Source of the DNA: Sphingomonas sp. PP-CC-1A-547
GTDB lineage: Bacteria; Pseudomonadota; Alphaproteobacteria; Sphingomonadales; Sphingomonadaceae
Assembly: GCF_003610375.1 (NCBI RefSeq)
Contig: NZ_RAPZ01000011.1
Coordinates: forward strand, 496,001-560,000
Reading direction: 5' to 3'
Length of the DNA stretch: 64,000 bases
Positions 31,848 to 40,996 of the stretch are shown piece after piece. A program made the translations under genes and the position numbers. The notes beneath the pieces were generated by a model, which saw nothing but the letters and a program-made list of their open reading frames with translations, was not told where the DNA came from and did no database searches. The stretch's first letter is position 1. Every line of letters starts with the position of its first letter.

Positions 31848-32840
31848 TCAGTAGGCGATCCAGCGGGCGAGCAGCGCGTCTGCGCTGCCGGTGTCGAGGG
31901 CGGCGGCGGCCTTGGCCGCGCCGTCGACGAGAGTGGGGACGGTGCCGGCGACCATCAAGGCGGCGGCGGCGTTGAACAGGACGGCGTCGCGGTAGGCGCC
32001 GGCCTCGCCCTTGAGCAGGCGGCGGAGTGCGTCGGCGTTGTGGGCCGCGTCGCCGCCGCGGATATCGGTGATGGCGTGGCGGGTGAGGCCTGCGTCTTCG
32101 GGCGTGACCTTGCCGGGGAGCGTTACGCTGCCGACCGAAGCGACGATGCTGGGGCCGGCGCCCGACAGTTCGTCGAGGCCTTCTTCGCCGGACACGACGA
32201 GCGCGGCTTCGGTGCCGAGCTGTTCGAGGGCTTCGGCGTAGAGCGTGACGTAATCGGGGCGGGCGATGCCGATGAGCTGGCGGGTAGTGCCGGCCGGGTT
32301 GGCGAGCGGGCCCATCAGGTTGAAGATCGTCCGCTTGGCTATGCGTTGGCGGATCGGGGTGATGCGCTTCATCGCCGGGTGGTGATTGGCGGCGAAGAGG
32401 AAGGCGATGCCGATCTCGTTGAGGCTCGCCTCGGCAGTGGCGCCGGCGCGGTCCATGTCGAGGCCGAGGACTTCCAGCGTGTCGGCGGCGCCGGCCTTGC
32501 TCGAGGCGGCGCGGTTGCCGTGCTTGGCGACGGGGACTCCGCACGCGGCGACGACCAGCGCGACGGCGGTCGAGACGTTCAAGGTGTGGTGGCCGTCGCC
32601 GCCGGTGCCGCAGACGTCGATCGCGCCGGCGGGGGCATCGATCGGGATCATCCGGTTGCGGAGCGCGCGCGCAGCTTCGGCGATCTCGATGCTGGTCTCG
32701 CCGCGGGTCGCGAGGTCGGTGAGGAAGGTGGCGATCGCGTCGTCGCTTGCGCGGGCGTCGAGGATGTCGGCGAAGGCTTCGCGGGCGGATTCCCGGGAGA
32801 GGGGGGAGGACGGGTCGGGAAGCAGGGCGACGGTGGTCAC
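31848..32840 (-). CDS. trpD: Anthranilate phosphoribosyltransferase
   Basis: It transfers phosphoribose to anthranilate, the second step of tryptophan synthesis. The protein is 330 residues with a GTG start at 32840 overlapping the trpG stop (GTGA). Motifs are [20 protein letters not shown] for the PRPP site, [20 protein letters not shown], and [19 protein letters not shown] long palindromic repeat begins three bases upstream of its start, inside the trpG reading frame, so its ribosome-binding region is probably folded. Confidence 0.97.
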   Translation of the reverse strand: MTTVALLPDPSSPLSRESAREAFADILDARASDDAIATFLTDLATRGETSIEIAEAARALRNRMIPIDAPAGAIDVCGTGGDGHHTLNVSTAVALVVAACGVPVAKHGNRAASSKAGAADTLEVLGLDMDRAGATAEASLNEIGIAFLFAANHHPAMKRITPIRQRIAKRTIFNLMGPLANPAGTTRQLIGIARPDYVTLYAEALEQLGTEAALVVSGEEGLDELSGAGPSIVASVGSVTLPGKVTPEDAGLTRHAITDIRGGDAAHNADALRRLLKGEAGAYRDAVLFNAAAALMVAGTVPTLVDGAAKAAAALDTGSADALLARWIAY

Positions 32841-33514
32841 ATTCCCCTCCCGCTTGCGGGAGGGGTTAGGGGAGGGGCTACCTCAGAGGTCGTGGGTGCG
32901 GCGCGGCCCTCCCCCGACCCCTCCCGCAGGCGGGAGGGGAGTTGGTGGGGGATGTTCGCCATCTTCAGGAAGTTCGCGAGCATTTCGTGGCCATGTTCGG
33001 TGGCGATGCTTTCCGGGTGGAACTGGACGCCGTGGATCGGCAGCGTCTTGTGGCGAAAGCCCATCACCGTGCCGTCTTGTGCGGTCGCGTTCACCACCAG
33101 CGTGTCGGGGACCGCGTTGACGATCAGCGAATGGTAGCGCGTGGCGATGAACGGCGAGGGCAGCCCGGCGTACAGCCCGGTGTCGTCGTGGACGACAGGC
33201 GAGGTCTTGCCGTGCATCAGGCCACCGCGCTCGACCTTGCCGCCGAAATGCTGGCCGATCGCCTGGTGGCCGAGGCATACGCCGAGCAGCGGCTTGCCGG
33301 CGTCCGCGCAGGCCGCGACCAAGTCCAGGCTTACGCCTGCCTCGGTCGGCGTGCAGGGGCCGGGGGAAATGAGGAACGCGTCCGCGCCCGACGACAGAGC
33401 CTGCCCGGCGGAGATCGCATCGTTGCGGACGACTTCGACCTCGACACCCAGTTCCATCAGATAATGGACGAGGTTCCAGGTGAAGCTGTCGTAATTGTCG
33501 ACGACGAGGATCAT
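32837..33514 (-). CDS. trpG: Anthranilate synthase glutamine amidotransferase component, repeat-extended C-terminus
   Basis: It supplies ammonia from glutamine to TrpE. It is a class I amidotransferase with nucleophile Cys80 ([12 protein letters not shown]) and the His166/Glu168 pair (FHPESI). The enzyme core ends near residue 190 (NFLKMANIP). The last roughly 34 residues ([20 protein letters not shown] and on) are translated from a palindromic repeat at 32844-32939. The natural stop must therefore have been displaced, and the present TGA overlaps the trpD start. The Gly-Pro/Arg-rich tail is probably disordered. Confidence 0.95.
   Translation of the reverse strand: MILVVDNYDSFTWNLVHYLMELGVEVEVVRNDAISAGQALSSGADAFLISPGPCTPTEAGVSLDLVAACADAGKPLLGVCLGHQAIGQHFGGKVERGGLMHGKTSPVVHDDTGLYAGLPSPFIATRYHSLIVNAVPDTLVVNATAQDGTVMGFRHKTLPIHGVQFHPESIATEHGHEMLANFLKMANIPHQLPSRLREGSGEGRAAPTTSEVAPPLTPPASGRGM
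32844..32939. repeat. Palindromic repeat inside the 3' end of trpG
   Basis: Two 22-base hairpins, CCCCTCCCGCTTGCGGGAGG plus GG at 32844 and CCCCTCCCGCAGGCGGGAGG plus GG at 32918, flank a spacer. Together they form one long inverted repeat whose arms continue into TTAGGGGAGGGG and CCCTCCCCCGA. The element is in frame in trpG and adds no stop codon. Confidence 0.9.
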
Positions 33515-33708
33515 GGCGCCGCCATAGCCGATGCGGGGCGCGGTGCAACAGCGCTCGGCCGGGACGGTTCGGCGCTAATTGCCTGGAGATTGTTCTGGCA
33601 AGGTCGCGAACGGCGATGGCGGTTCCTATATCGCCGGGGCAGGCGACCATCATTCAGTGCGGAGCAATGCTGCATGACGGACGTTATTCGCTCAAAGGAG
33701 CCTGATCC

Positions 33709-34113
33709 ATGTTTCGTACCGCCGTCCTCGCCGCACTGATCGCATTCCCCGCCATGGCGTCCGCGCAGGAGGCGCAGGTCGACACGCCACCGCAGCGCAT
33801 TCGCAGCGTGACGCTGACCGGGGACCAGGCTTGCCCGAAGTCGACCGCGGGCGAAGTCGTGGTGTGTTCGACGCTCGACCAGCCGTATCGCATTCCGAAG
33901 CAGCTGCGCGACGACAAGCCGATCGCCGCGCAGAACCAGAGCTGGGTTAATCGGGCGGCGTCGATGGATCAGCTCGGGCGTGTTGCCGGCGGGTTGCCGG
34001 ATACATGTTCGGCGGTCGGGACCGGCGGCCAGTCCGGCTGCTTCCTCGCGCGGAACAATGCCTATGCCCAGGAGCGTCGTGCGCCGGCTAGCGAGACGAA
34101 CACCACGCCTTGA
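33709..34113 (+). CDS. Small secreted protein of unknown function
   Basis: I recognise no named family. The 134-residue product has a clear signal peptide (MFRTAVLAALIAFPAMASAQ) and a mature part with a conserved-looking core GDQACPKSTAGEVVVCSTLD. There are four cysteines in all, the second pair being DTCSAVGTGGQSGC, suggesting two disulfides in the periplasm. A strong AAAGGAG lies nine bases before the ATG. It is transcribed against the tryptophan genes and separates trpG from trpE. Confidence 0.8.
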   Translation: MFRTAVLAALIAFPAMASAQEAQVDTPPQRIRSVTLTGDQACPKSTAGEVVVCSTLDQPYRIPKQLRDDKPIAAQNQSWVNRAASMDQLGRVAGGLPDTCSAVGTGGQSGCFLARNNAYAQERRAPASETNTTP

Positions 34114-34162
34114 TTTGATCAACGTCGGTTGATGCGTGGTTGTAGTCGAGCAACTACTTCTA

Positions 34163-34264
34163 CCACCCCGGCGAAGGCCGGGGCCCAATCGGGGGACGGT
34201 GTTAGCTGAGGCTGCGCATCGTTACGGCGACCTTCCCAATTGGGCCCCGGCCTTCGCCGGGGTG
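34163..34264. repeat. Palindromic intergenic repeat, CCCCGGCGAAGG type
   Basis: Arms CCACCCCGGCGAAGGCCGGG and CCGGCCTTCGCCGGGGTGG continue into GCCCAATCGGG and CCCAATTGGGC, with a loop of about 40 bases. It lies between the convergent secreted-protein gene and trpE, where it could end both transcripts. Closely similar copies are at 45540 and 55876. Confidence 0.85.
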
Positions 34265-34280
34265 GCGTTATCGGGTAGGC

Positions 34281-35774
34281 CTACTTACCGAAGCCCGGAG
34301 CTTTCGCCCGGCTGACAGCCTCGCGAGCCGCGGCGAGAATCGCGCCGGCCTTGGCTTCGCATTCGCGTTGTTCGTATTCGGGGATGCTGTCGGCGACGAT
34401 GCCGGCGCCGGCCTGGACGTGGATCGTGCCGTCCTTCACGACCGCCGTCCGCAGCACGATGCAGGAGTCCATCGAGCCGTCGGGCGAGAAATAGCCGACC
34501 CCGCCGGCATAGGCACCGCGGCGTTCGGGCTCCAGTTCGGCGATTATCTGGCAGGCGCGGACCTTAGGCGCGCCGCTGACCGTCCCGGCCGGGAACCCGG
34601 CGAACAGCGCTTCGAGTGCGTCCTTGTCGGGGGACAGCGTGCCGACGACGTTCGAGACGATGTGCATGACGTGGCTGTAGAATTCCACGCCGTAGCTGGC
34701 GGTCACCTTAACCGACCCCGGCGCCGCGGCGCGGCCGACGTCGTTGCGGCCGAGATCGAGCAGCATCAGGTGTTCGGCGCGCTCCTTGGGGTCGGCGAGC
34801 AGGCTGACGCGGTTCGCTTCGTCCTCGGCGGCGGTCTTGCCGCGGGGGCGTGTGCCGGCGATCGGGCGGATCGTCACCTCTTCGTCGCGGACGCGGACGA
34901 GGATCTCCGGGCTCGAGCCGATCAGCGCGAAGCCGGGCAGGTCGAGGTGGTAGAGGAACGGCGACGGGTTGATCCGGCGTAGCGAGCGGTAGAGCTCGAA
35001 CGGCGGCAGCGCGAATGGCGTGCTGAAGCGCTGGGCGAGCACGACCTGGAAGATGTCGCCGGCGAGGATATAGTCCTTCGCGGCGGCGACCATCTCGCCG
35101 TAGCGGCCTTCGGGGAGCGCGGGCGTGTAAGTCGGTTCGGCGACATCGGCGCGGATCGGTGCGGGGACGGGCGTGCTGGCGAGCTTGGCGGCCACTGTGT
35201 CAAGCCGCTCTTCGGCCTCGGTCACGATCGCGTCGGCATCGCGGGCTGGATCGGGCCAGGCGGGTGCGACGAGGTAGAGCGCGTCGGTCAGGCGGTCGAA
35301 CACCAGGATGACGGTCGGGCGTACGAAGATCATGTCGGGCAGGCCGAGCGGATCTACCGACGGCTGCGGCAGGGTTTCGACCAGCCCGATCGTCTCGTAG
35401 CCGAAATAGCCGACTAGGCAGGCGAGCGCGCGTGGTAGTTCGGCTGGGACGTCAGCGCGACATTCGGCGACCAGCGCGCGGAGAGCATCGAGCGTAGGCA
35501 CGGGGCACGGCGCGAACGTCTCGCGATCGGTGGCCCAGTGGCGATTGATCTCGGCGTGATGCCCGTGCGCGCGGAACAGCAGATCGGGGGCGAGGCCGAT
35601 CAGGCTGTGGCGGCCCCGGGTCTCGCCGCCCTCAACCGATTCGAGCAGGAAGTCGCCACGTCCCGGCTCGATCAGCTTCAGCGCGGCGGCGACCGGCGTT
35701 TCGGTGTCGGCGACCTGTCGACGCCAGACGAGCGCGGGACGCCCTTCGGCCAAGGCTTCACGCGCGCTGGTCAT
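34281..35774 (-). CDS. trpE: Anthranilate synthase component I
   Basis: It makes anthranilate from chorismate with ammonia from TrpG. It has 497 residues from ATG 35774 (MTSAREALAEGRPALVWRRQ). The N-terminal feedback region has LLESVEGGETRGRHSLIG with the LLES-type tryptophan site. The chorismate-binding domain carries RPIAGTRPRGKTAAEDEANR, HLMLLDLGRNDVGR and FPAGTVSGAPKVRACQII. It starts four bases after the ppiD stop, so ppiD and trpE form a unit separate from trpGDC. Confidence 0.97.
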   Translation of the reverse strand: MTSAREALAEGRPALVWRRQVADTETPVAAALKLIEPGRGDFLLESVEGGETRGRHSLIGLAPDLLFRAHGHHAEINRHWATDRETFAPCPVPTLDALRALVAECRADVPAELPRALACLVGYFGYETIGLVETLPQPSVDPLGLPDMIFVRPTVILVFDRLTDALYLVAPAWPDPARDADAIVTEAEERLDTVAAKLASTPVPAPIRADVAEPTYTPALPEGRYGEMVAAAKDYILAGDIFQVVLAQRFSTPFALPPFELYRSLRRINPSPFLYHLDLPGFALIGSSPEILVRVRDEEVTIRPIAGTRPRGKTAAEDEANRVSLLADPKERAEHLMLLDLGRNDVGRAAAPGSVKVTASYGVEFYSHVMHIVSNVVGTLSPDKDALEALFAGFPAGTVSGAPKVRACQIIAELEPERRGAYAGGVGYFSPDGSMDSCIVLRTAVVKDGTIHVQAGAGIVADSIPEYEQRECEAKAGAILAAAREAVSRAKAPGFGK

Positions 35775-35778
35775 GCGA

Positions 35779-37734
35779 TCAGTTCCCGGCGCTGCCCTGG
35801 CCGAGCAGGTCGGCACGGACGCGCGCGAGTGCGGACGGGTTGGTCTTCACGCCGACATCGGCACGGACCGCCTTGGCAAACTGCTCGACATATTCGCGAC
35901 CGACCGAGCGGGCGATATTGCCGCGTGCTGCCTTGATCGCCGCGTCGTTGCCGGTCGCGTTGCCGCTCTGGACGCTGTCGAGCTTGATGACGAACCAGCC
36001 GCTGTCGTCGGGCGCCGCCAGCGTCTTGGCGGTGTTCGGTGCCATGCCGAACATCAGCGCGAGCGCGGGCGGTGCGCCGCGCGGATCGGCGGCGAGCTGC
36101 GCACGGGCGGCGGTCAGCGTACGGGCAGGCGGCATCGGCAGCTTGGTCTGCGCCAACGACTGCTGGATCGGCATGCCCTTGTTGATGCGCGCGAGCACTT
36201 CGCCAGCGACACGACGGGCGGCCTGGCGAGCGCGATCGGCGGTCACGTCCTTGAGCACCGCGGCGCGAACCTGTGCCAGCGGACGCGGGGCGGAATGGAC
36301 GACGCGGCCGAGCGCGACGACGGCGAAACCGCCATCGGTGCCGACCTGGACGAGCTGCGGGCCGTCGCCATCGGCAGCCTGGAACGCTGCGGCTACGAGC
36401 GGCGTAAGCGCGGGGTCGGGCTTGCTGGCGGGGTCGTCGGGGTTGAGGCCGCTGGCGATCAGCGCAGGCGTGGTGACGGCCGCGAGCTTCTGGTCGGCGA
36501 TGACTTCGTCGAACGTCGCGTTCTTCGACAGCGAATCGTCGATCTTGTCGTGGATCGCCGAGAGCGCCTCGGCCGACTTGCGGATGCCGAGCGCGGCAGC
36601 GATTTCGCCACGCACCTGATCGAGCGAACGCGCCGCGACCTTTTCGATCTTGTCGACCTTGGCGACGGTCCAGCCGAGTGGCGTGCGGACCGGGCCTATC
36701 ACTGCACCGCTGGCGGCGGCGAAGACGGCATCGGCGACCTGCGCGGACGTCGTTCCGGCATAGGCGGCCTTCTCGACACCGGCCTGGGTCGATGCTTCGA
36801 GACCGGCACCGCGGGCGGCGTCGGCGAGGCTGGCGCCACCCTTCACCTTGGCGGCGATCGCGGCGGCACCGGCCTGGTCGGCGACGACGACCTGCGTGAT
36901 GTCGCGCTTCTCGGTCGCGGCGTAGCGGGCGCTGTCCTGCTGATAGGTCTTGGCGATCTCGGCGTCGGTCGGGACGGCCTGTGCCTTGACGGCCTCGGGC
37001 GTGATCATCGCGTAGCGGACGACGCGGCGCTCGGGGACGGTATAGCGCGCGATGTTGCGCTGATAGAAGGTGTTGAGGTCCGCATCGCTCGGCGCGGGGC
37101 CGGCGGGGACGAGGGCGGCAGGAATGAAGCCGATCGTGCCGGTGCGCTTTTCGAGCAGCAGCGACGCGTAAGGCAGCGCGAGCTGGCTGGCGACCTGGGT
37201 CGCGCCGTTCGAGGGCAGCGTCAGCTGCTGCGCGAAGGTGTCACGCTCGATATCGCTGCGGATCTGCGCGTCGGTCAGCTTCCGCTGGGCAAGCACCTGG
37301 CGGTAGAGATTCTCGTCGAACTTGCCGGTCGGGCCTTGCAACGCGGGAATGCTGGCGATCTGGCCATCGATCGCGCGCTTGCTGACGACCATGCCCTGCG
37401 CACGGCCGAACTGTTCGAGCGCCATGCTGGAGATGATCCGGTCGAGCGTGCCGTCGAAGCCGCCCTGGTTGACGAAGGTCGCCATGTCGAGCGTCGGCTG
37501 CTGCTGGCGGAAGCCCTCCATCTCGGTCTGTGCCTGCGTCTTGAGCTGGTTCGCGGTCACGTCCGCCTTGCCGACCTTGGCGACGTCGCCGCCGGTGATC
37601 CCGGCACCGCCGGTCATCGAGCTGAGCCCGGTGACGTCACCCGCCGCGAACGCGAGCGCGATCACGCCGAGTACCAGGAACGTGATGATCACGCCGACCT
37701 TCGAATGGGTAAGGCGGCGGAAGAAAGCGAGCAT
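35779..37734 (-). CDS. ppiD: PpiD/SurA-like peptidylprolyl isomerase
   Basis: This inner-membrane-anchored periplasmic chaperone helps outer-membrane protein folding. Of 651 residues, one N-terminal transmembrane helix lies at about 12-33 (KVGVIITFLVLGVIALAFAA). A SurA-N-like helical domain follows (residues about 40-190), then a parvulin-type central region that appears weakly conserved, and a second helical domain up to the end. The catalytic parvulin histidine motif is not evident, as is usual for PpiD. It is co-transcribed with trpE and divergent from tpiA. Confidence 0.88.
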   Translation of the reverse strand: MLAFFRRLTHSKVGVIITFLVLGVIALAFAAGDVTGLSSMTGGAGITGGDVAKVGKADVTANQLKTQAQTEMEGFRQQQPTLDMATFVNQGGFDGTLDRIISSMALEQFGRAQGMVVSKRAIDGQIASIPALQGPTGKFDENLYRQVLAQRKLTDAQIRSDIERDTFAQQLTLPSNGATQVASQLALPYASLLLEKRTGTIGFIPAALVPAGPAPSDADLNTFYQRNIARYTVPERRVVRYAMITPEAVKAQAVPTDAEIAKTYQQDSARYAATEKRDITQVVVADQAGAAAIAAKVKGGASLADAARGAGLEASTQAGVEKAAYAGTTSAQVADAVFAAASGAVIGPVRTPLGWTVAKVDKIEKVAARSLDQVRGEIAAALGIRKSAEALSAIHDKIDDSLSKNATFDEVIADQKLAAVTTPALIASGLNPDDPASKPDPALTPLVAAAFQAADGDGPQLVQVGTDGGFAVVALGRVVHSAPRPLAQVRAAVLKDVTADRARQAARRVAGEVLARINKGMPIQQSLAQTKLPMPPARTLTAARAQLAADPRGAPPALALMFGMAPNTAKTLAAPDDSGWFVIKLDSVQSGNATGNDAAIKAARGNIARSVGREYVEQFAKAVRADVGVKTNPSALARVRADLLGQGSAGN

Positions 37735-37884
37735 GGACAGCCGATCGACAGGGATGGGAACGCGGTTGCTTTACGGGGGCGAGGGCGGCTCTTCAAGTCG
37801 GGCGCGCAACGTTGCTTGGGGTTGTGTGGGGTTGTGCGGGGCGGGTGCGGCGCTATCGCTGGGCAAAACACGCGGGAGATGACG

Positions 37885-38628
37885 ATGCGGCGTAAGCTTG
37901 TAGCCGGAAACTGGAAGATGAACGGGTCGCGCGCGGCGCTGGCCGAACTCGATACGATCGCGGCGGCAGCGGCTGCGGCGCCGGGCGTTGATGTCGCGGT
38001 GGCGGTGCCGTTCACGCTGATCGACGCGGCGTCGCAGCGCGTGCCGGGGTTGGCGATCGGCGCGGAGGATGTGCACGAGGCGGATTCGGGCGCGCATACC
38101 GGGTGCGTTTCGGCGTCGATGGTCAAGGAAGTCGGCGCAAGCTTCGCGATCGTCGGCCATTCGGAGCGTCGCGCGGACCAGCACGAGACCAGCCACGACG
38201 CTTGGGCGAAGGCGGCGGCGGCGCAGCGGCAGGGGCTGAACGTGATCCTGTGCTGCGGCGAGACCGAGGCGGAGCGAGACGCCGATCGTGCGGAACGTGT
38301 CGTGCAGGCGCAGATCGAGAAGTCGGTGCCGGACAATGCTGACGGGAGCTGGTTCACGCTCGCCTATGAGCCGCGCTGGGCGATCGGGACGGGGCGGACG
38401 CCGACGCTGGACGAGATCGCGGCGATCCACGCGATTGCGCGCGCGAAACTGCGGATGTTGATCGGTGATGCGGCGGCTGGGGTGCGGATCCTGTACGGCG
38501 GGTCGGTGACGGGGGCGAATGCGGCGTCGATTCTCGATACACCGAACGTCGACGGGGCGCTGGTCGGTGGCGCTAGCCTGAGCGCGGAGAAGTTCGTGCC
38601 GATCATCGAGGCAGCGGCGGGGTTGTGA
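37885..38628 (+). CDS. tpiA: Triosephosphate isomerase
   Basis: It interconverts dihydroxyacetone phosphate and glyceraldehyde 3-phosphate. It has 247 residues from ATG 37885, seven bases after GGGAG; an in-frame ATG at 37879 touches that GGGAG and is less likely. Catalytic residues are Lys11 (GNWKMN), His92 (IVGHSERR) and Glu162 (AYEPRWAIGTG), with the phosphate loop YGGSVTGANA. Arg replaces the usual Val in AYEPVWAIGTG, near the hinge of loop 6, a modest variation. It is divergent from ppiD. Confidence 0.97.
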   Translation: MRRKLVAGNWKMNGSRAALAELDTIAAAAAAAPGVDVAVAVPFTLIDAASQRVPGLAIGAEDVHEADSGAHTGCVSASMVKEVGASFAIVGHSERRADQHETSHDAWAKAAAAQRQGLNVILCCGETEAERDADRAERVVQAQIEKSVPDNADGSWFTLAYEPRWAIGTGRTPTLDEIAAIHAIARAKLRMLIGDAAAGVRILYGGSVTGANAASILDTPNVDGALVGGASLSAEKFVPIIEAAAGL

Positions 38629-38795
38629 CGGGCGGTCCGGTCGATCTTGATCCTGATCTGGACGTTTATGATCCGGATCTCGGGTAGAGCGTGTTAAGTC
38701 TCGATAAACACGGCGGTCTTATGGTCCGTGCAACGATTCGACGGCCGAGTTTCGGGCCGGGGCGTTGATCGAACAACATCGGTGCGAGGGTTGAT

Positions 38796-39494
38796 ATGGC
38801 CAGGTGGTTCCCCGGTTGCGTGAGTGCCTCGCTGATCGCGAGCGCCGTCCTGTGTCCGATCGCGGCGCGCGCGGAGACGCCGCGCGAGTTGCTGACGCAG
38901 GCCGGGTTCGTCGACCGCGATCGCAATGTCGCGCTGGCGCGGATCGACCGGGCGGCGGCGGCGGCGGGGCAGGCACTGAGCCGTTCGCCGAACGACGCCG
39001 AGGCCGCGATCATGCAGGCGATGGCAAAAGGGTATCGCGCCAAGCTGCTCGGCAACCGCAGCGAGGCGATCGCCGCGCGGAAGCAATATGAGGCGCTTGT
39101 CGTCCGCTATCCGCGCAATGCGGAGGCGCAGGCTGCGCTTGGCGCATGGCATGTCGGGGTGATCGCCAAGCTCGGACGGTTCGTCGGGCGTGCGGTGGCG
39201 GGCGCGCAGAAGGCTACCGGGTTCGAGGCTCTGGATCGGTCGGTGGCACTGGGTGGCAACCGCGCGATGTTTGCTGGGCTTGCCGGGTTGTTGCGGTTGG
39301 AGCTTGATCCGAACGATGCTCGGGGACGGGCTTTAGTGGAGACGGCTAGCAAGGCGCCGACGCCGACCGCGATCGACGGGTATGTGCGCAAGGCTGCGGT
39401 GGCGGTGCTGGTGCCGTTGCGGGCTGGTGACGCGAATGCGACGAAGGCTCTGGCGGACAAGCTGCTGCCGTTCGGGCAGTTCGCTACGGGGTGA
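38796..39494 (+). CDS. Secreted helical-repeat (TPR-like) protein
   Basis: This 232-residue protein has a signal peptide (ending PIAARA, about residue 26). A mature part of Ala-rich helical pairs follows (RIDRAAAAAGQALSRSPNDA, YEALVVRYPRNAEAQAALGA), the pattern of tetratricopeptide repeats. No enzyme motif is seen, so it probably mediates protein contacts in the periplasm. GAGGG lies a few bases before the ATG. The family has no name known to me. Confidence 0.7.
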   Translation: MARWFPGCVSASLIASAVLCPIAARAETPRELLTQAGFVDRDRNVALARIDRAAAAAGQALSRSPNDAEAAIMQAMAKGYRAKLLGNRSEAIAARKQYEALVVRYPRNAEAQAALGAWHVGVIAKLGRFVGRAVAGAQKATGFEALDRSVALGGNRAMFAGLAGLLRLELDPNDARGRALVETASKAPTPTAIDGYVRKAAVAVLVPLRAGDANATKALADKLLPFGQFATG

Positions 39495-39528
39495 CGTCGT
39501 CTTCGCTTGCGCTTTCCCAAGCATCAGC

Positions 39529-39608
39529 TTGTTCCCCCGCGGAGGCGGGGGCCCAGGATCTCACAGGGTAGCGTTCGTAACCCTGGACCCCCGCCTCCGC
39601 GGGGGAAC
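39529..39608. repeat. Palindromic intergenic repeat, CCCCCGCGGAGG type
   Basis: An inverted repeat with arms CTTGTTCCCCCGCGGAGGCG and CGCCTCCGCGGGGGAAC, continuing into GGGGGCCCAGG and CCTGGACCCCC. It lies between the convergent TPR-like and aminopeptidase genes and reaches the last bases before the aminopeptidase stop, so it may serve as a shared transcript end. Confidence 0.85.
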
Positions 39609-39610
39609 GG

Positions 39611-40996
39611 CTAGGCGCGATATCGTTTCGCCAACATCGCGAACGCTGCGCGGAGGGCGTAAGCCTCACCGCCCTTCGGTCGCCCTGGTTTGGCGGACGG
39701 CCGCCATGCGAACACGTCGAGATGTGCCCACGCGGCGGTCTTGGGCACAAACCGACGCAGGAACAGCGCGGCGGTGATCGCGCCCGCGAACCCGCCATCG
39801 GGTGCGTTGACCATGTCGGCGATGTCCGACTTCAGCATCTCGTCATAACCGTTCCAGAGCGGCAGCCGCCACATCTGGTCGTTCTCTTCCAGCCCGGATG
39901 CGAGCAGGTCCGCCGCGAGCGATTCGTCGTCGGTGAACATCGGCGGAAGGTCCGGGCCGAGCGCGACACGCGCTGCGCCGGTGAGCGTTGCGAAGTCGAG
40001 GATCAGCTCCGGGTTGCTCTCGCCCGCCTTGGTCAGCGCGTCGCCGAGCACGAGGCGACCTTCCGCGTCGGTGTTGGTGTTCTCGACGGTCAGGCCCTTG
40101 CGCGTGGTGAGCACGTCGCCGGGGCGGAAGGCGTTGCCGGCGATGGAATTCTCGACCGCGGGGATCAGCAAATGGAGGCGGACGGGGAGCTTGGCCGCCA
40201 TCACGAGGCTCGCGAGCGCCAGGGCGTGCGCCGCGCCGCCCATGTCCTTCTTCATCAGCCGCATGCCGGCGGACGGCTTGATGTCGAGGCCGCCGGTGTC
40301 GAAGGTGACGCCCTTGCCGACTAGTGCGATGCGAGGGTGCGAGGGATCGCCCCATTCGAGTTCGATCAGGCGGGGCGCGCGGTCCTTGCTCGCGGCTTGG
40401 CCGACTGCGTGGATCATCGGGTAGCCGTTCGCGAGCGCATCGCCGCGCGTGGTGGTGACGGTCGCACCGTGGCGTTTGGCGAGCGTCTCGGCGGCGGCTT
40501 CGAGGTCGGCGGGGCCCATGTCGGAGGCACCGGTGTTGACGAGGTCGCGGACGAGCGCGGTGGCTTCGGCTAGGCGAACCGTCTCGTCGATGTGCGCGGC
40601 GTCCGCGGTCAGGAGCACGCGCGGGCCGGTCGCGTCGGGCTTCACGTACCGCGTGAACTGGTGCTGGGCGAGCATCCAGCCGAGCCCGGCCGCGCCGACG
40701 GGGCCTTCCGCGAGTCGGTAGGTACCCGCAGGCAGCGACGCACCGAGCGAGGCGATCCGCCAAGGGGACGTCACGGCTTCGTTGCAGACCAGCAGCATCG
40801 ACCAGTCGTCCGCGGTCTCGCCGGGCAGGACCGCGCGGTCGCCGGGCTTGCCGGTCAGCCGGTGTGCGGCGATCGTCGTGCGGATGCGCTGCGACTGTTT
40901 GGCGAGCCAGCCTTCATACGCGTCCGGGTGGACGACGTGGATCGTCCGGGCAGGCTGGCCGCGGTCGGGTTGGAGCATCGAAGCGAAGTTGGTCAT
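39611..40996 (-). CDS. M17 family leucyl aminopeptidase
   Basis: This cytosolic two-metal aminopeptidase has 461 residues. The signature NTDAEGRL is at residues 308-315, and metal and catalytic residues lie in VGKGVTFDTGGLDIKPSAGM and MKKDMGGAA. The N-terminal domain (1-145) is short and divergent, as in the subgroup often annotated as PepB/leucyl aminopeptidase in alphaproteobacteria. Its ATG overlaps the stop of the serine hydrolase gene upstream by four bases, so both are probably one transcript for peptide breakdown. Confidence 0.93.
   Translation of the reverse strand: MTNFASMLQPDRGQPARTIHVVHPDAYEGWLAKQSQRIRTTIAAHRLTGKPGDRAVLPGETADDWSMLLVCNEAVTSPWRIASLGASLPAGTYRLAEGPVGAAGLGWMLAQHQFTRYVKPDATGPRVLLTADAAHIDETVRLAEATALVRDLVNTGASDMGPADLEAAAETLAKRHGATVTTTRGDALANGYPMIHAVGQAASKDRAPRLIELEWGDPSHPRIALVGKGVTFDTGGLDIKPSAGMRLMKKDMGGAAHALALASLVMAAKLPVRLHLLIPAVENSIAGNAFRPGDVLTTRKGLTVENTNTDAEGRLVLGDALTKAGESNPELILDFATLTGAARVALGPDLPPMFTDDESLAADLLASGLEENDQMWRLPLWNGYDEMLKSDIADMVNAPDGGFAGAITAALFLRRFVPKTAAWAHLDVFAWRPSAKPGRPKGGEAYALRAAFAMLAKRYRA

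Noticed and set aside
33511..34188. 225-codon minus-strand frame bridging trpE and trpG
   Set aside because: It is antisense to the secreted-protein gene, which has a signal peptide and a strong ribosome-binding site.
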